47,161 nt of DNA, from the NCBI GenBank assembly GCA_017461315.1, contig JAFTYR010000043.1, positions 1-47,161 of the forward strand. The letters are read 5' to 3'. Each line of letters begins with the position of its first letter. The first letter of the stretch is position 1. Shown here piece by piece: positions 34,210 to 45,317 of the stretch. The position numbers and the translations under genes were made by a program. The stretch comes from Burkholderiaceae bacterium (GTDB lineage: Bacteria > Pseudomonadota > Gammaproteobacteria > Burkholderiales > Burkholderiaceae_F). The notes beneath the pieces were generated by a model that ran no database searches, was not told the origin of the DNA, and worked only from the letters and a program-made list of their open reading frames with translations.

Positions 34210-36171
34210 TTGAATAACAATAACAATCTGTTTGCAAAGATTGCTGTTTGGGTGGTTATTGCCTTAGTGCTGTTCACCGTTTTTAAGCAGTTTGATAGCT
34301 CAAAGCGGGTTGGCGCAGCAGACCAAACGACGAGCTATACCCAGTTCATGGACGCGGCTAAAGATGGAAAGATCAAGCGCGTTGATGTGCAAGGTCGTAC
34401 ATTAACCATTACGCCAACCGATGGACCGACTTACAAGATAACAGCACCTGGTGATCTTTGGATGGTTGAAGATTTACGTAAGGCTGGTGTTCAGGTTTAC
34501 GGTCAACCCGATGAGGAACAAAGTTTCTTAGCAACTCTTTTCATTTCTTGGTTCCCCATGTTGCTTCTAATCGGTGTATGGATTTTTTTCATGCGTCAAA
34601 TGCAAGGGGGCGGAAAGGGTGGTGCCTTTAGTTTCGGAAAATCAAAAGCCCGTATGTTAGATAGTTCTAACAACAATATTACTTTTGCTGATGTAGCCGG
34701 TTGCGATGAAGCTAAAGAAGAAGTTTCTGAATTAGTCGATTTCTTACGTGATCCAAGCAAGTATCAAAGACTTGGTGGTCGTATCCCACGTGGTGTTTTA
34801 TTGGTTGGTTCTCCAGGTACTGGTAAAACTTTGTTGGCTAAGGCCATTGCCGGTGAAGCAAAAGTTCCATTCTTTACGATCTCCGGCTCTGATTTCGTTG
34901 AAATGTTTGTGGGCGTGGGCGCAGCTCGTGTTCGTGACATGTTTGAAAATGCTAAGAAGAATTCGCCTTGCATTATCTTTATTGACGAAATTGATGCAGT
35001 GGGTCGTCAACGTGGTGCTGGTTTAGGTGGCGGTAACGATGAGCGCGAACAGACGCTGAACCAGATGCTGGTCGAAATGGATGGTTTTGATACGTCTTCC
35101 GGTGTGATTGTGATCGCTGCGACAAACCGTCCAGATGTATTAGATCCTGCATTGTTACGTCCAGGTCGTTTTGACCGTCAAGTGGTTGTTCCACTACCCG
35201 ATATTCGTGGACGTGAACAGATTCTTAAAGTTCATATTCGTAAGATTCCTGTTGGAGCGGATGTGGATGAGGAAGTTTTGGCCCGTGGTACTCCTGGATT
35301 CTCTGGGGCTGACTTAGCAAACTTGGTTAACGAAGCGGCGCTGTTTGCGGCTCGTCGTGACGGTCGTGTTGTTGCTATGGAAGACTTTGAAAAAGCTAAA
35401 GACAAGATCATGATGGGACCAGAACGTCGCGCCATGGTTATGAATGACGAAGAGAAAAAGAACACCGCTTACCACGAAAGTGGACATGCTTTAGTAGCTC
35501 GTTTAATGCCTAAGAGTGATCCGGTTCATAAAGTCACGATTATTCCTCGTGGTCGTGCTTTAGGTTTAACCATGCAGTTGCCAGAAGAAGATCATTATTC
35601 TTACGACAAACAGTATCTGTTGACCCGTATTTCGATCCTCTTCGGTGGCCGTATCGCTGAAGAAGTCTTTATGAACCAGATGACAACGGGGGCATCCAAT
35701 GACTTTGAGCGCGCAACTCAGATGGCTCGTGATATGGTAATGCGCTACGGTATGAGTGAAAATTTAGGTCCAATGGTCTACGCAGAAAACGAAAATGAAG
35801 TTTTCTTGGGTCGCTCTGTTACACAAACCAAGCATATCTCTGAACAGACCATGCAAAAGGTCGATGCTGAAGTTCGCAGAATTATCGACGAACAATACGC
35901 AATTGCTCGTAAATTAATCGAGGATAATAAGGACAAAATGCATAAAATGGCAGAAGCCTTGTTGGAATGGGAGACCATCGATCACGAGCAAATCGACGAT
36001 ATTATGGAGGGAAAGGAACCTCGTCCTCCGAAGCAAGTCGGTAATGTTAAGAGAAAGGTGTCTGAACCACCTGCAGAGGATTCTTTGAAAGTGGAAGAAG
36101 AAACTTCCCATCAAGCTGATGCAGGAACTCAAACACGGTCGACTGAACAGCAGGATGATCAAAAACAATAA
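34210..36171 (+). CDS. ftsH: ATP-dependent zinc metalloprotease FtsH
   Basis: A 653-residue inner-membrane AAA+ protease for membrane-protein quality control. Transmembrane helix 1 spans about 8-26, then a periplasmic domain, then helix 2 near 105-127. Walker A is GSPGTGKT (200-207), Walker [12 protein letters not shown], the pore motif [10 protein letters not shown] and the [23 protein letters not shown]. The zinc site is HESGH (422-426), where many relatives have HEAGH. The start is TTG 34210 with GGAG 7 nt upstream. The C-terminal tail is long and acidic. The hairpin at 36195-36217 closes the unit. Confidence 0.96.
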   Translation: MNNNNNLFAKIAVWVVIALVLFTVFKQFDSSKRVGAADQTTSYTQFMDAAKDGKIKRVDVQGRTLTITPTDGPTYKITAPGDLWMVEDLRKAGVQVYGQPDEEQSFLATLFISWFPMLLLIGVWIFFMRQMQGGGKGGAFSFGKSKARMLDSSNNNITFADVAGCDEAKEEVSELVDFLRDPSKYQRLGGRIPRGVLLVGSPGTGKTLLAKAIAGEAKVPFFTISGSDFVEMFVGVGAARVRDMFENAKKNSPCIIFIDEIDAVGRQRGAGLGGGNDEREQTLNQMLVEMDGFDTSSGVIVIAATNRPDVLDPALLRPGRFDRQVVVPLPDIRGREQILKVHIRKIPVGADVDEEVLARGTPGFSGADLANLVNEAALFAARRDGRVVAMEDFEKAKDKIMMGPERRAMVMNDEEKKNTAYHESGHALVARLMPKSDPVHKVTIIPRGRALGLTMQLPEEDHYSYDKQYLLTRISILFGGRIAEEVFMNQMTTGASNDFERATQMARDMVMRYGMSENLGPMVYAENENEVFLGRSVTQTKHISEQTMQKVDAEVRRIIDEQYAIARKLIEDNKDKMHKMAEALLEWETIDHEQIDDIMEGKEPRPPKQVGNVKRKVSEPPAEDSLKVEEETSHQADAGTQTRSTEQQDDQKQ

Positions 36172-36194
36172 AAATATTTATTTTTAACTGATAA

Positions 36195-36217
36195 AAGGGG
36201 TTGCAATGCAACCCCTT
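36195..36217 (+). terminator. Hairpin after ftsH
   Basis: AAGGGGTTGCA and TGCAACCCCTT form a perfect 11-bp inverted repeat around one A. It is stable but has no U-run, and it lies 25 bp before greB. Confidence 0.55.
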
Positions 36218-36242
36218 AAGTATCTAATCAGGGAATTTAGTA

Positions 36243-36827
36243 ATGGAACAAGATACGGTTTTGTCGAATCTCTATGACGGAGAAGATGATGACGAGCAGG
36301 TAAAAATTCCTGAGATTCATGGAACGAAAAATTACATGACTCCTGCATGCTATCACCGTATGTTAGAAGAACGATCCAATCTGGTAAAAGTAGAAAGACC
36401 TGAGATTGTGCAGGTTGTGCAGTGGGCGGCTTCCAACGGAGATCGTAGCGAAAATGGTGACTACTTATATGGTAAAAAACGTTTGCGTGAAATTGATAGA
36501 AGAATTCGTTTTCTAAATAAACGGTTAGAAAATGCCGAAGTTGTTGATCCCGAGACTCGTCCTAAAACCGATCAAATCTTTTTCGGTGCAACCGTTGTTT
36601 ATTCGGATGAATCGGGTCAGGAACATACCATCCGTATTGTGGGCATTGACGAGGCCGATGCTTCGGTTGGGGATGTTTCTTGGATTTCGCCGATTGCTCG
36701 GGTGTTGCTGAAGAAATTCGAAGGCGATACAGTGCAGTTACCAACTCCCAAGGGAATAAAAACGCTAGATATTCTTGAGGTTTCTTATGTAGGCTATCCG
36801 CCTGGAGCGCCTCACCAACTTGGATAA
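36243..36827 (+). CDS. greB: Transcription elongation factor GreB
   Basis: A 194-residue GreB-type cleavage factor. The coiled-coil tip reads NGDRSENGDYLYGKKRLREIDRRIRFLNKRL, the signature that separates GreB from GreA; a glycine replaces the usual alanine after SEN. The C-terminal FKBP-like domain contains WISPIARVLLKKFEGD. An acidic extension of about 28 residues (DGEDDDEQ) precedes the fold, making it longer than E. coli GreB (158). It pairs functionally with the GreA gene 7.5 kb upstream. In many betaproteobacteria greB follows spoT; here it follows ftsH. Confidence 0.93.
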   Translation: MEQDTVLSNLYDGEDDDEQVKIPEIHGTKNYMTPACYHRMLEERSNLVKVERPEIVQVVQWAASNGDRSENGDYLYGKKRLREIDRRIRFLNKRLENAEVVDPETRPKTDQIFFGATVVYSDESGQEHTIRIVGIDEADASVGDVSWISPIARVLLKKFEGDTVQLPTPKGIKTLDILEVSYVGYPPGAPHQLG

Positions 36828-36870
36828 TGAGGAATATATATTGGGGCTTAACCTGATGAATTAAAAGGAT

Positions 36871-36879
36871 TGTTATAAT
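36871..36879 (+). promoter_or_regulatory. Extended -10 promoter upstream of queA
   Basis: TGTTATAAT at 36871-36879 is TGn plus consensus TATAAT. Start is expected near 36886, only about 5 nt before the terminator-like hairpin at 36891-36925. The GGGGCTTAA (36843-36851) and TTGAGCCCC (36879-36887) arms around it form another 9-bp inverted repeat. Confidence 0.5.
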
Positions 36880-36890
36880 TGAGCCCCCAA

Positions 36891-36925
36891 AAACATCTTG
36901 AAGATTTTCTTTAAGATGTTTTTTT
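36891..36925 (+). terminator. Intrinsic terminator/attenuator in the queA leader
   Basis: AAACATCTT (36891-36899) pairs with AAGATGTTT (36913-36921) and runs into seven T's. It is a canonical terminator. It ends the greB transcript and, given the promoter just upstream, could also stop most initiations of queA. Confidence 0.8.
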
Positions 36926-36963
36926 GATGATTTTCAATAACTTTTTATGGCCGGTAAAGCCAA

Positions 36964-39134
<2,171 letters not shown>

Positions 39135-39182
39135 ATAAAGAAATATTGCAAATCACACATTCTGTAATTTGTAGAAGTTCTT

Positions 39183-39188
39183 TATAAT
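39183..39188 (+). promoter_or_regulatory. -10 element upstream of yajC
   Basis: A consensus TATAAT with no good -35, 66 bp before the chosen yajC start. The following bases (CACAGCGTTGATGGTG) resemble those after the TATCAT upstream of greA (about 17 of 24 positions over the two stretches). Confidence 0.4.
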
Positions 39189-39204
39189 CACAGCGTTGAT
39201 GGTG

Positions 39205-39234
39205 AGGGATCACGTCTGGCTTGGTCCCTTTTCA
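39205..39234 (+). terminator. Hairpin with U-run in the yajC leader
   Basis: AGGGATC (39205-39211) pairs with GGTCCCT (39223-39229), including one G-U, and is followed by TTTTC. It lies 19 bp before the yajC start codon and 9 bp before its GGAG. Confidence 0.5.
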
Positions 39235-39253
39235 AATATTTTGGAGAAAAAAA

Positions 39254-39601
39254 TTGTTTTTTATTTCTGATGCCTACGCACAGGCTGCAGCTGCTCCTGC
39301 TCAAGGAGGAATGGAAAGCATGATGTCTTCTTTTGGCGTTATGGCTTTGATCTTTGTTATTTTCTGGTTCTTGTTGATTCGTCCTCAACAGAAACGCCAG
39401 AAAGAACATCGCAAGATGATTGAAGCTTTGAGCGTTGGCGATGAAGTGATCACCGTTGGTGGCCTTATCGGCAGAATTACTGACGCTGACGAAATGTATG
39501 TCACATTGCAAATTTCTGCTGTAGAAGATAAAGCTGTGACCATCACGTTCCAACGTATGGCTGTTCAGGCAGTTTTACCAAAGGGAACTGTTAAGTTCTA
39601 A
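39254..39601 (+). CDS. yajC: Preprotein translocase accessory subunit YajC
   Basis: About 115 residues with one transmembrane helix (MALIFVIFWFLLI) followed by RPQQKRQKEHRKMI and the GDEVITVGGLIGRI domain. YajC binds the SecDF complex in the inner membrane. I choose the TTG at 39254, which has GGAG 7 nt upstream and gives MFFISDAYAQAAAA. A TTG at 39221 would start inside a hairpin. It opens the yajC-secD-secF series. Confidence 0.92.
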   Translation: MFFISDAYAQAAAAPAQGGMESMMSSFGVMALIFVIFWFLLIRPQQKRQKEHRKMIEALSVGDEVITVGGLIGRITDADEMYVTLQISAVEDKAVTITFQRMAVQAVLPKGTVKF

Positions 39602-39620
39602 TAATTCCTTTTGCAACCGT

Positions 39621-39649
39621 GGCGACCTTTTATATTCTAAGGGGTCGCC
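39621..39649 (+). terminator. Hairpin between yajC and secD
   Basis: GGCGACC (39621-39627) pairs with GGTCGCC (39643-39649) around a 15-nt AU-rich loop; CGTTGTCCTTTT follows. It resembles the GGGCGACC...GGGGCGCCC hairpin before greA. Confidence 0.5.
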
Positions 39650-39700
39650 CGTTGTCCTTTTAAGTTCTCAGTTGAGTTTGAATACTCGCAGGGATGTCCC

Positions 39701-41605
39701 ATGAATCGCTATCCATTGTGGAAATATATCCTGATCCTCGTAGTTCTCGTGATCGGTGCTATCTATACCTTACCGAACTTCTATGGAGAATCACCTGCTG
39801 TTCAGGTTAGCCCAGGTAAAGCTACAGCAAAAGTGACTGAACAAACACTTGAAGTTGTAGAAAAAGTGCTTGAGGATGCAGACATCAAACCGAATGGTGT
39901 CTTCTTTGAACAAAATCCTCAGCAGAATTCTATTCGTGTCCGTTTTGCTCCTACAGAAGGTGAATTACAGCTTCGCTCTAGAGATTTGATTGAAAAAACA
40001 TTAAATCCAGATCCGACTGATCCTTCTTACATTGTTGCATTAAATCTTGTTCCCAATACGCCTAAATGGCTACTCGATATTAATGCATTACCAATGTATT
40101 TAGGTTTGGACCTTCGTGGTGGTGTGCATTTCCTTTTAGCTGTCGATATGAAGGCGGCTATTACAAAGCGTCTTGAAGCTTCTGTTGGTGATATTCGTAC
40201 CTTCTTAAGAGATAAACGAGTTCGTCATGCGGGTATCAACCGAATTGGCGATAAAGTTGAGATCCAATTTAGAAGTGCTAATGAAGCTGCTAGAGCTTTC
40301 GATGCATTGAGAAATCATCAGGTTGATCTTCAGTTCGAAGAATCTGAACGTGATGGTCGTTACGTCATCACTGGTGTAATGACTCAAAAATCAATGCAGG
40401 ACGTTCAAGACTATGCTTTAAAGCAAAATATTGCCACTTTGCATAACCGAATTAATGAACTCGGTGTTGCTGAACCTGTAATTGCTCAACAAGGTGCGGA
40501 CCGTATCGTGGTTCAGTTACCTGGTGTTCAAGATACCGCTAAAGCCAAGGATATTCTTGGTCGAACCGCAACGCTTGAGGTTCGTATGGTTGATGATAGT
40601 GCAGAAGCCTTGTCTCAACTATCTCAAGGTATCGTTCCTTTCGGTACAGAACGCTATAAAGACCGTGAAGGTCGTGACATTTTAGTAAAGCGTCAAGTCG
40701 TTTTAACGGGCGATAATTTAAATGATGCTCAACCAGGCTTTGATAGTCAGACTCAGGAACCAACTGTTAATTTGACTCTTGATGCTAAGGGTGCTCGTAT
40801 CTTCAAAGATGTTACTCGTGAAAATGTCGGCAAACGAATGGCCATCATTTTGTTCGAAAAGGGTAAGGGTGAAGTCGTCACGGCTCCTGTAATTCGTCAA
40901 GAGATTGGAGGTGGACGCGTTCAGATTTCGGGTCGTATGACTGCGGTTGAAGCAACTGATACTGCGTTGCTCCTAAGAGCAGGTTCACTCGCCGCTCCGA
41001 TGGAAATTATCGAAGAACGCTTAGTTGGCCCAAGTTTGGGGGCCGAGAACATTAAGGCTGGTTTCCAATCAACATTGTGGGGTTTCCTCTGTGTGGCTCT
41101 CTTTATGATTGTTTACTACCAGCTTTTTGGCGTGTTCTCCGCAATCGCATTGACTTGTAATATTTTCCTTCTCGTTGCAATTCTTTCGATGCTTCAGGCT
41201 ACGTTGACGTTGCCGGGTATCGCTGCTATGGCGCTTACCTTGGGTATGGCGGTTGACGCAAACGTGCTGATTAACGAACGTATTCGTGAAGAACTTCGTG
41301 CTGGAAGAACACCTCAACAGGCGATTAACGAAGGTTACGATATGGCGTTTGGCACAATTTTAGACTCCAACATCACATCGTTAATTGCAGGTATCGCTTT
41401 GTTGATTTTTGGTTCTGGTCCAGTTCGAGGCTTTGCTGTAGTGCACTGCTTGGGTATTTTGACCTCTATTTTCACTGCAGTTATGGTATCTCGTGCGATT
41501 GTGAATCTGTATTACGGTCGTAAGAAGAAATTATCCAAACTCTCCATTGGTACGGTTTGGGTACCACCTAAGGGTGTTAAATCAGATTTGGGTAAAGGAG
41601 AGTAG
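39701..41605 (+). CDS. secD: Protein translocase subunit SecD
   Basis: A 634-residue RND-type inner-membrane subunit that uses the proton gradient to complete protein export. The first helix is MNRYPLWKYILILVVLVIG, then a large periplasmic domain with GLDLRGGVHFLL and NRINELGVAEPVIAQQG. Five further helices start near residue 445, including GMAVDANVLINERIREEL with the conserved transmembrane aspartate. Length and order match the family. The gap to secF is 2 bp. Confidence 0.97.
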   Translation: MNRYPLWKYILILVVLVIGAIYTLPNFYGESPAVQVSPGKATAKVTEQTLEVVEKVLEDADIKPNGVFFEQNPQQNSIRVRFAPTEGELQLRSRDLIEKTLNPDPTDPSYIVALNLVPNTPKWLLDINALPMYLGLDLRGGVHFLLAVDMKAAITKRLEASVGDIRTFLRDKRVRHAGINRIGDKVEIQFRSANEAARAFDALRNHQVDLQFEESERDGRYVITGVMTQKSMQDVQDYALKQNIATLHNRINELGVAEPVIAQQGADRIVVQLPGVQDTAKAKDILGRTATLEVRMVDDSAEALSQLSQGIVPFGTERYKDREGRDILVKRQVVLTGDNLNDAQPGFDSQTQEPTVNLTLDAKGARIFKDVTRENVGKRMAIILFEKGKGEVVTAPVIRQEIGGGRVQISGRMTAVEATDTALLLRAGSLAAPMEIIEERLVGPSLGAENIKAGFQSTLWGFLCVALFMIVYYQLFGVFSAIALTCNIFLLVAILSMLQATLTLPGIAAMALTLGMAVDANVLINERIREELRAGRTPQQAINEGYDMAFGTILDSNITSLIAGIALLIFGSGPVRGFAVVHCLGILTSIFTAVMVSRAIVNLYYGRKKKLSKLSIGTVWVPPKGVKSDLGKGE

Positions 41606-41607
41606 TC

Positions 41608-42543
41608 ATGGAGTTATTTCGTATTCATCGAACGATTCCGTTTATGAAATATTCGAAAATCTTAAATGCTATTTCGTTTATTTCATTCTTTATCGCCGTC
41701 GGTTTTCTTGCGATTCGAGGTCTTGCGTTTTCCGTTGAATTTACGGGTGGATTAGTTATGGAGGTTAATTACCCGGACGCAGCCCCCGTACAACAAATCC
41801 GAGTGGATTTAGAAAAAGCAACGGGCGGTGAAGTTCAGGTTGTTAACTTTGGTACAGCACGAGACGTACAGATTCGTTTGCCTCTTAAAGGAGAAAAAAC
41901 TTCTGCAGAGATGTCTTCAGAAGTGATGGACGTTATCCATAAGAGTGAACCAAAGGCCGAATTGCGTCGTACTGAGTTTGTAGGACCTCAAGTCGGTCAG
42001 GAATTGGCAACAGACGGTGCGACCGCTTTGGCCTTAGTGATTGCCGGTATCATGATTTACTTGGCCTTCCGTTTTGAATGGAAGTTTGCTGTCGCGGCGA
42101 TTATCGCTAACATGCATGACGTAATCCTGGTTGTGGGTATTTTCTCTATGTTCCAATGGGAATTCTCGCTTCCAGTCTTAGCGGCGGTGCTGGCGGTTCT
42201 TGGTTACTCAGTTAACGAATCTGTGATTATTTTTGACCGTTGTCGTGAATGCTTCAGAAAGATGAGAAAAGGCACACCGGTGGAAATTGTCAACGCGGCG
42301 ATTACGCAGACGATTTCTCGAACTGTCATTACGCACTCATCAACCTTGATGGTGACCTTGACGATGTTCTTCTTCGGTGGACCGGCTCTACATTACTTTG
42401 CTCTGGCACTAACCATTGGTATTCTTTTAGGCGTTTATTCGTCTGTTTTCGTTGCCGCGGCAATTGCGCTTTATCTCGGTGTTAAACGAGAAGATTTAGT
42501 CAAGAAAGTTCGCAAAGACGAAGTCGAACAAATGGTTCCGTAA
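41608..42543 (+). CDS. secF: Protein translocase subunit SecF
   Basis: A 311-residue partner of SecD. A first helix near residues 18-38 is followed by VEFTGGLVMEVNYP, then LRRTEFVGPQVGQELATDGA and five helices with YSVNESVIIFDRCRE (proton-relay part) and a SRTVITHSSTLMVTL segment. It is complete and intact. It ends the yajC-secD-secF unit ahead of a strong terminator. Confidence 0.97.
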   Translation: MELFRIHRTIPFMKYSKILNAISFISFFIAVGFLAIRGLAFSVEFTGGLVMEVNYPDAAPVQQIRVDLEKATGGEVQVVNFGTARDVQIRLPLKGEKTSAEMSSEVMDVIHKSEPKAELRRTEFVGPQVGQELATDGATALALVIAGIMIYLAFRFEWKFAVAAIIANMHDVILVVGIFSMFQWEFSLPVLAAVLAVLGYSVNESVIIFDRCRECFRKMRKGTPVEIVNAAITQTISRTVITHSSTLMVTLTMFFFGGPALHYFALALTIGILLGVYSSVFVAAAIALYLGVKREDLVKKVRKDEVEQMVP

Positions 42544-42560
42544 GGGTTCTAGAGTATGAT

Positions 42561-42595
42561 AATAGGAGGGAGGTGAGACTTCCTCCTATTTTTTT
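42561..42595 (+). terminator. Strong intrinsic terminator after secF
   Basis: AATAGGAGGGA and TTCCTCCTATT form an 11-bp stem (one G-U) around a short loop and run into seven T's. Confidence 0.88.
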
Positions 42596-42625
42596 AGATA
42601 TCTTTTTACGATTTTGGAGTTCTAC

Positions 42626-43477
42626 GTGAAAGAGCTTGCTTATTATGATGGTCAATATGGAGATCCATCAGAAGTTTTCATTCCATTTAATGACCGTTCT
42701 CATTTTTTTGGGGATGGTGTTTACGATGCCACAATTGCAGGTAATCACGTTGTTTACTTACTCGAAGAGCATTTAGATCGCTTCTATAGTAGTGCGAATG
42801 AACTCAAAATCAATATCCCGATGCCTAAGGATCAATTAGCTGATTTGATTCGTACTTTAACAGCTAAAGTTGAAGGCAAAACGCATTTTGTTTATTGGCA
42901 AGTGACCCGTGGTGTTGCTTCTAGAAACCATGCCTTTGATCCTGCTATGCCAGGTAAATTGTGGATTTATGTTCGACCACAAAGCGATATCGAACATTCA
43001 TTACCCGAACCCGTATCCGCTATTACCAAGCCAGATACCCGTTTTGAACATTGCAATATTAAGACCATTAACTTGTTGCCTTCCGTGATGGCTTATCAAG
43101 ATGCTAAGGAAGCGGGTGTGTTCGAAACGATTTTGCATCGTGGTGATATCGTTACCGAATGCGCTCATAGCAATGTAAGTATTTTGAAAGATGGCGTGTT
43201 TTATTCTCATCCTAATGATCAATTCATCCTTCGAGGCATTGGAAAAACACACTTGATTCAAGCTTGCTATCGTTGTGGTGTTCCGGTTATTGAAAGACCG
43301 TTTACTCTAGAAGAGTTGTTTAATGCGGATGAAATCATTATCACGGCATCTTCTACTTTCTGTCAGAGCGTATCCTTGATTGATGGGGTTACTGTAGGCG
43401 GAAAGGATCCAAAGACTTTAAATGTGATTGGTTCAGAGGCTTTACAGGAATACTTAAAAACGATTGGTGACGTATAG
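42626..43477 (+). CDS. dat: D-amino acid aminotransferase (class IV PLP)
   Basis: 283 residues from GTG 42626, which has GGAG 6 nt upstream; the TTG at 42614 overlaps that site. It belongs to fold-type IV PLP aminotransferases. RSHFFGDGVYDA is the N-terminal signature, and the cofactor lysine is in CNIKTINLLPSVMAYQDAKEAG, followed by ETILHRGDIVTECAHSNV and a TASSTFCQSV phosphate-binding part. The INLL...AKxxAxExGxxExILHRGDxVTE pattern is that of D-alanine aminotransferase, which makes D-glutamate from D-alanine for cell walls. A branched-chain aminotransferase or aminodeoxychorismate lyase is less likely. Confidence 0.83.
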   Translation: MKELAYYDGQYGDPSEVFIPFNDRSHFFGDGVYDATIAGNHVVYLLEEHLDRFYSSANELKINIPMPKDQLADLIRTLTAKVEGKTHFVYWQVTRGVASRNHAFDPAMPGKLWIYVRPQSDIEHSLPEPVSAITKPDTRFEHCNIKTINLLPSVMAYQDAKEAGVFETILHRGDIVTECAHSNVSILKDGVFYSHPNDQFILRGIGKTHLIQACYRCGVPVIERPFTLEELFNADEIIITASSTFCQSVSLIDGVTVGGKDPKTLNVIGSEALQEYLKTIGDV

Positions 43478-43488
43478 AACCTTTCCAT

Positions 43489-43517
43489 ACAAAAGGCTGG
43501 CAATGCCAGCCTTTTGT
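43489..43517. terminator. Bidirectional terminator
   Basis: A 14-bp perfect inverted repeat, ACAAAAGGCTGGCA and TGCCAGCCTTTTGT, flanks a single A between convergent genes. It has A- and T-rich outer arms. Confidence 0.88.
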
Positions 43518-43536
43518 GCTAAGAACGTAGAAATTA

Positions 43537-44199
43537 TTAATCTACATTAAAGCAGTTTTTGCGCGCAGCGATCAACGCCTCGGTTCGATTCCGAGCATTA
43601 AAGGCTCGATAAATCGCTGTCACATGTGTCTTAATAGTTCCTTCTGAAAGATTCATCGTACGGCAAATTTCTTTAATAGAATCGCCCTGACTTAACAGTT
43701 TCAAAACCTGACATTGACGATTCGTCAGATGCACACTGGCTTTAGGATTATGTACGGGAACTTGGGGGGCCATACCTTCACTTTGCGCTTGAGAAAGAAT
43801 CTTAGCTGGTATATATACGCCCCCCTCTAAGACTAGTGAAATGGCATCTTTTAGGAGGTGTGCATCAAGTGTTTTGGGGACATAACCCGCGGCACCTGCA
43901 GATAGGGCCTTAAGAATTTTTTCTGGTTCTACACTACCTGACAACACCAAAATCTTTAGGGCAGGATAGTCTTGTAATAACTCAACTAAGAGTTCCGTAC
44001 CCTGACAATCGGGTAGTCCCAAATCCAATATCATTAGATCGGCAGAGTCTCCGTGTTCAGCTACGAGTCGGCGTGCTTCCTTGGCATCAGCACCAATTTG
44101 AACTTGAACATCTGGATACATGCTCTTTAATAGAGCAGACATCGCTGTGGTAATAAGAGAATGATCGTCTACTAGAAGTATCGTTTGTGGAGAATTCAT
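43537..44199 (-). CDS. NarL/FixJ-type response regulator, orphan
   Basis: 220 residues from the ATG at 44199 (AGGG 9 nt upstream; a TTG at 44226 is an unlikely alternative). The receiver domain has acidic D11/D12, phosphoacceptor D59 in LMILDLGLPD, and a late LSGS and PKTLDAHLLKDAI. The C-terminal LuxR-type helix-turn-helix reads LTNRQCQVLKLLSQGDSIKEI and LSEGTIKTHVTAIY. No histidine kinase gene lies beside it. It is 76 bp downstream of hypE on the same strand. Targets are unknown. Confidence 0.9.
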   Translation of the reverse strand: MNSPQTILLVDDHSLITTAMSALLKSMYPDVQVQIGADAKEARRLVAEHGDSADLMILDLGLPDCQGTELLVELLQDYPALKILVLSGSVEPEKILKALSAGAAGYVPKTLDAHLLKDAISLVLEGGVYIPAKILSQAQSEGMAPQVPVHNPKASVHLTNRQCQVLKLLSQGDSIKEICRTMNLSEGTIKTHVTAIYRAFNARNRTEALIAARKNCFNVD

Positions 44200-44274
44200 A
44201 AAAAAATACCCTATTAACCTCCCCAAAGATTATAGCTATCAAAACTGTGTTTTTTACAAATTTGGTACGAATGT

Positions 44275-45315
44275 TCAACAAATTCGAGGAAGTTGTTCAC
44301 CACTTAGCCAATCAATCATGCGACTTCCGCCAAAAGCTGTTTTCATTTCGACAAAATGATTCTCATCTTCAACGCAGTGACCAATGATTTCAGCGTGACT
44401 ACCTAAGGGATGTGCCTTCATAATCTCTAATAGACGTGGAGCATCCTCTTTGCCACAAATGGCAATTAATTTGCCTTCGTTGGCAACATAAAGAGGATCT
44501 AAACCTAAAAATTCACAGGCAGACTCCACTGCTTCTGAAATGGGGATTTTTTCTTCAAAAATTCGCATACCAACACCCGATTGGGAAGCAAGTTCATTGA
44601 GCGTCGTTCCTAAACCACCTCGGGTTGGATCTCTCATGCATCGCAAGGTTGGGATGGATCTTACAAGGGCATCCGTTAAAGAATTGAGACTAGCAGAATC
44701 ACTTTTTACCGTAGTATCAAATTCTAAGTTTTGACGCTTGCTCATAACCGCAACGCCGTGTTCTCCGATGTAACCAGATAGGATAATAGCGTCTCCGGGT
44801 TTACAGAATTTACCGGATAAATGAATGCCCTTAGGTACGATACCGACTCCTGTAGTGTTAATAAAGACTCCATCCGCTTTTCCTTTTTCAACAACTTTGG
44901 TGTCACCGGTGACAATGGTGACGTTGGCTTGCTGAGCGGCACGGGCCATGCTGGCGACAATTTTTTCAAGCTCTGATAGCGGGAAACCTTCTTCAAGAAT
45001 AAATCCTGCAGACAAATAAAGAGGTGTGGCTCCACAGACCGCTACATCATTGACCGTTCCATGGACTGCAAGAGCACCGATATCGCCACCTGGGAAAAAT
45101 AGGGGACTTACAACGTGGGAATCCGTTGCTATGACAATTCGTTCTGATGGACTAGGAACTAGGGCACCGTCATCGCCTTGACCTAGGTAGTCATTGTGAA
45201 AATACTTAGCAAAAAGTGTTTCGATGAGTTGAGCACTGGCCCTACCACCAGCACCGTGCGTCATTTCAACTCGCCCGTGTTTAAAATCAATGGGTCTTTG
45301 ATAGTGTTTTGACAT
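44275..45315 (-). CDS. hypE: Hydrogenase maturation carbamoyl dehydratase HypE
   Basis: About 346 residues from the ATG at 45315, two bases after the hypD stop; a start at 45366 would lie inside hypD. HypE receives a carbamoyl group from HypF on its C-terminal cysteine and dehydrates it to thiocyanate, the CN donor for NiFe hydrogenase. The C-terminus is PRIC, with the essential terminal cysteine present. MTHGAGGRASAQLIE, VHGTVNDVAVCGA and VTGDTKVVEKG mark the ATP-binding PurM-like fold. It is the last gene of hypF-hypC-hypD-hypE. Confidence 0.96.
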   Translation of the reverse strand: MSKHYQRPIDFKHGRVEMTHGAGGRASAQLIETLFAKYFHNDYLGQGDDGALVPSPSERIVIATDSHVVSPLFFPGGDIGALAVHGTVNDVAVCGATPLYLSAGFILEEGFPLSELEKIVASMARAAQQANVTIVTGDTKVVEKGKADGVFINTTGVGIVPKGIHLSGKFCKPGDAIILSGYIGEHGVAVMSKRQNLEFDTTVKSDSASLNSLTDALVRSIPTLRCMRDPTRGGLGTTLNELASQSGVGMRIFEEKIPISEAVESACEFLGLDPLYVANEGKLIAICGKEDAPRLLEIMKAHPLGSHAEIIGHCVEDENHFVEMKTAFGGSRMIDWLSGEQLPRIC

Positions 45316-45317
45316 AG

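Noticed and set aside
36880..36963. preQ1 riboswitch before queA
   Set aside because: The hairpin is a plain terminator, and I see no preQ1-type loop and A-rich tail pairing.
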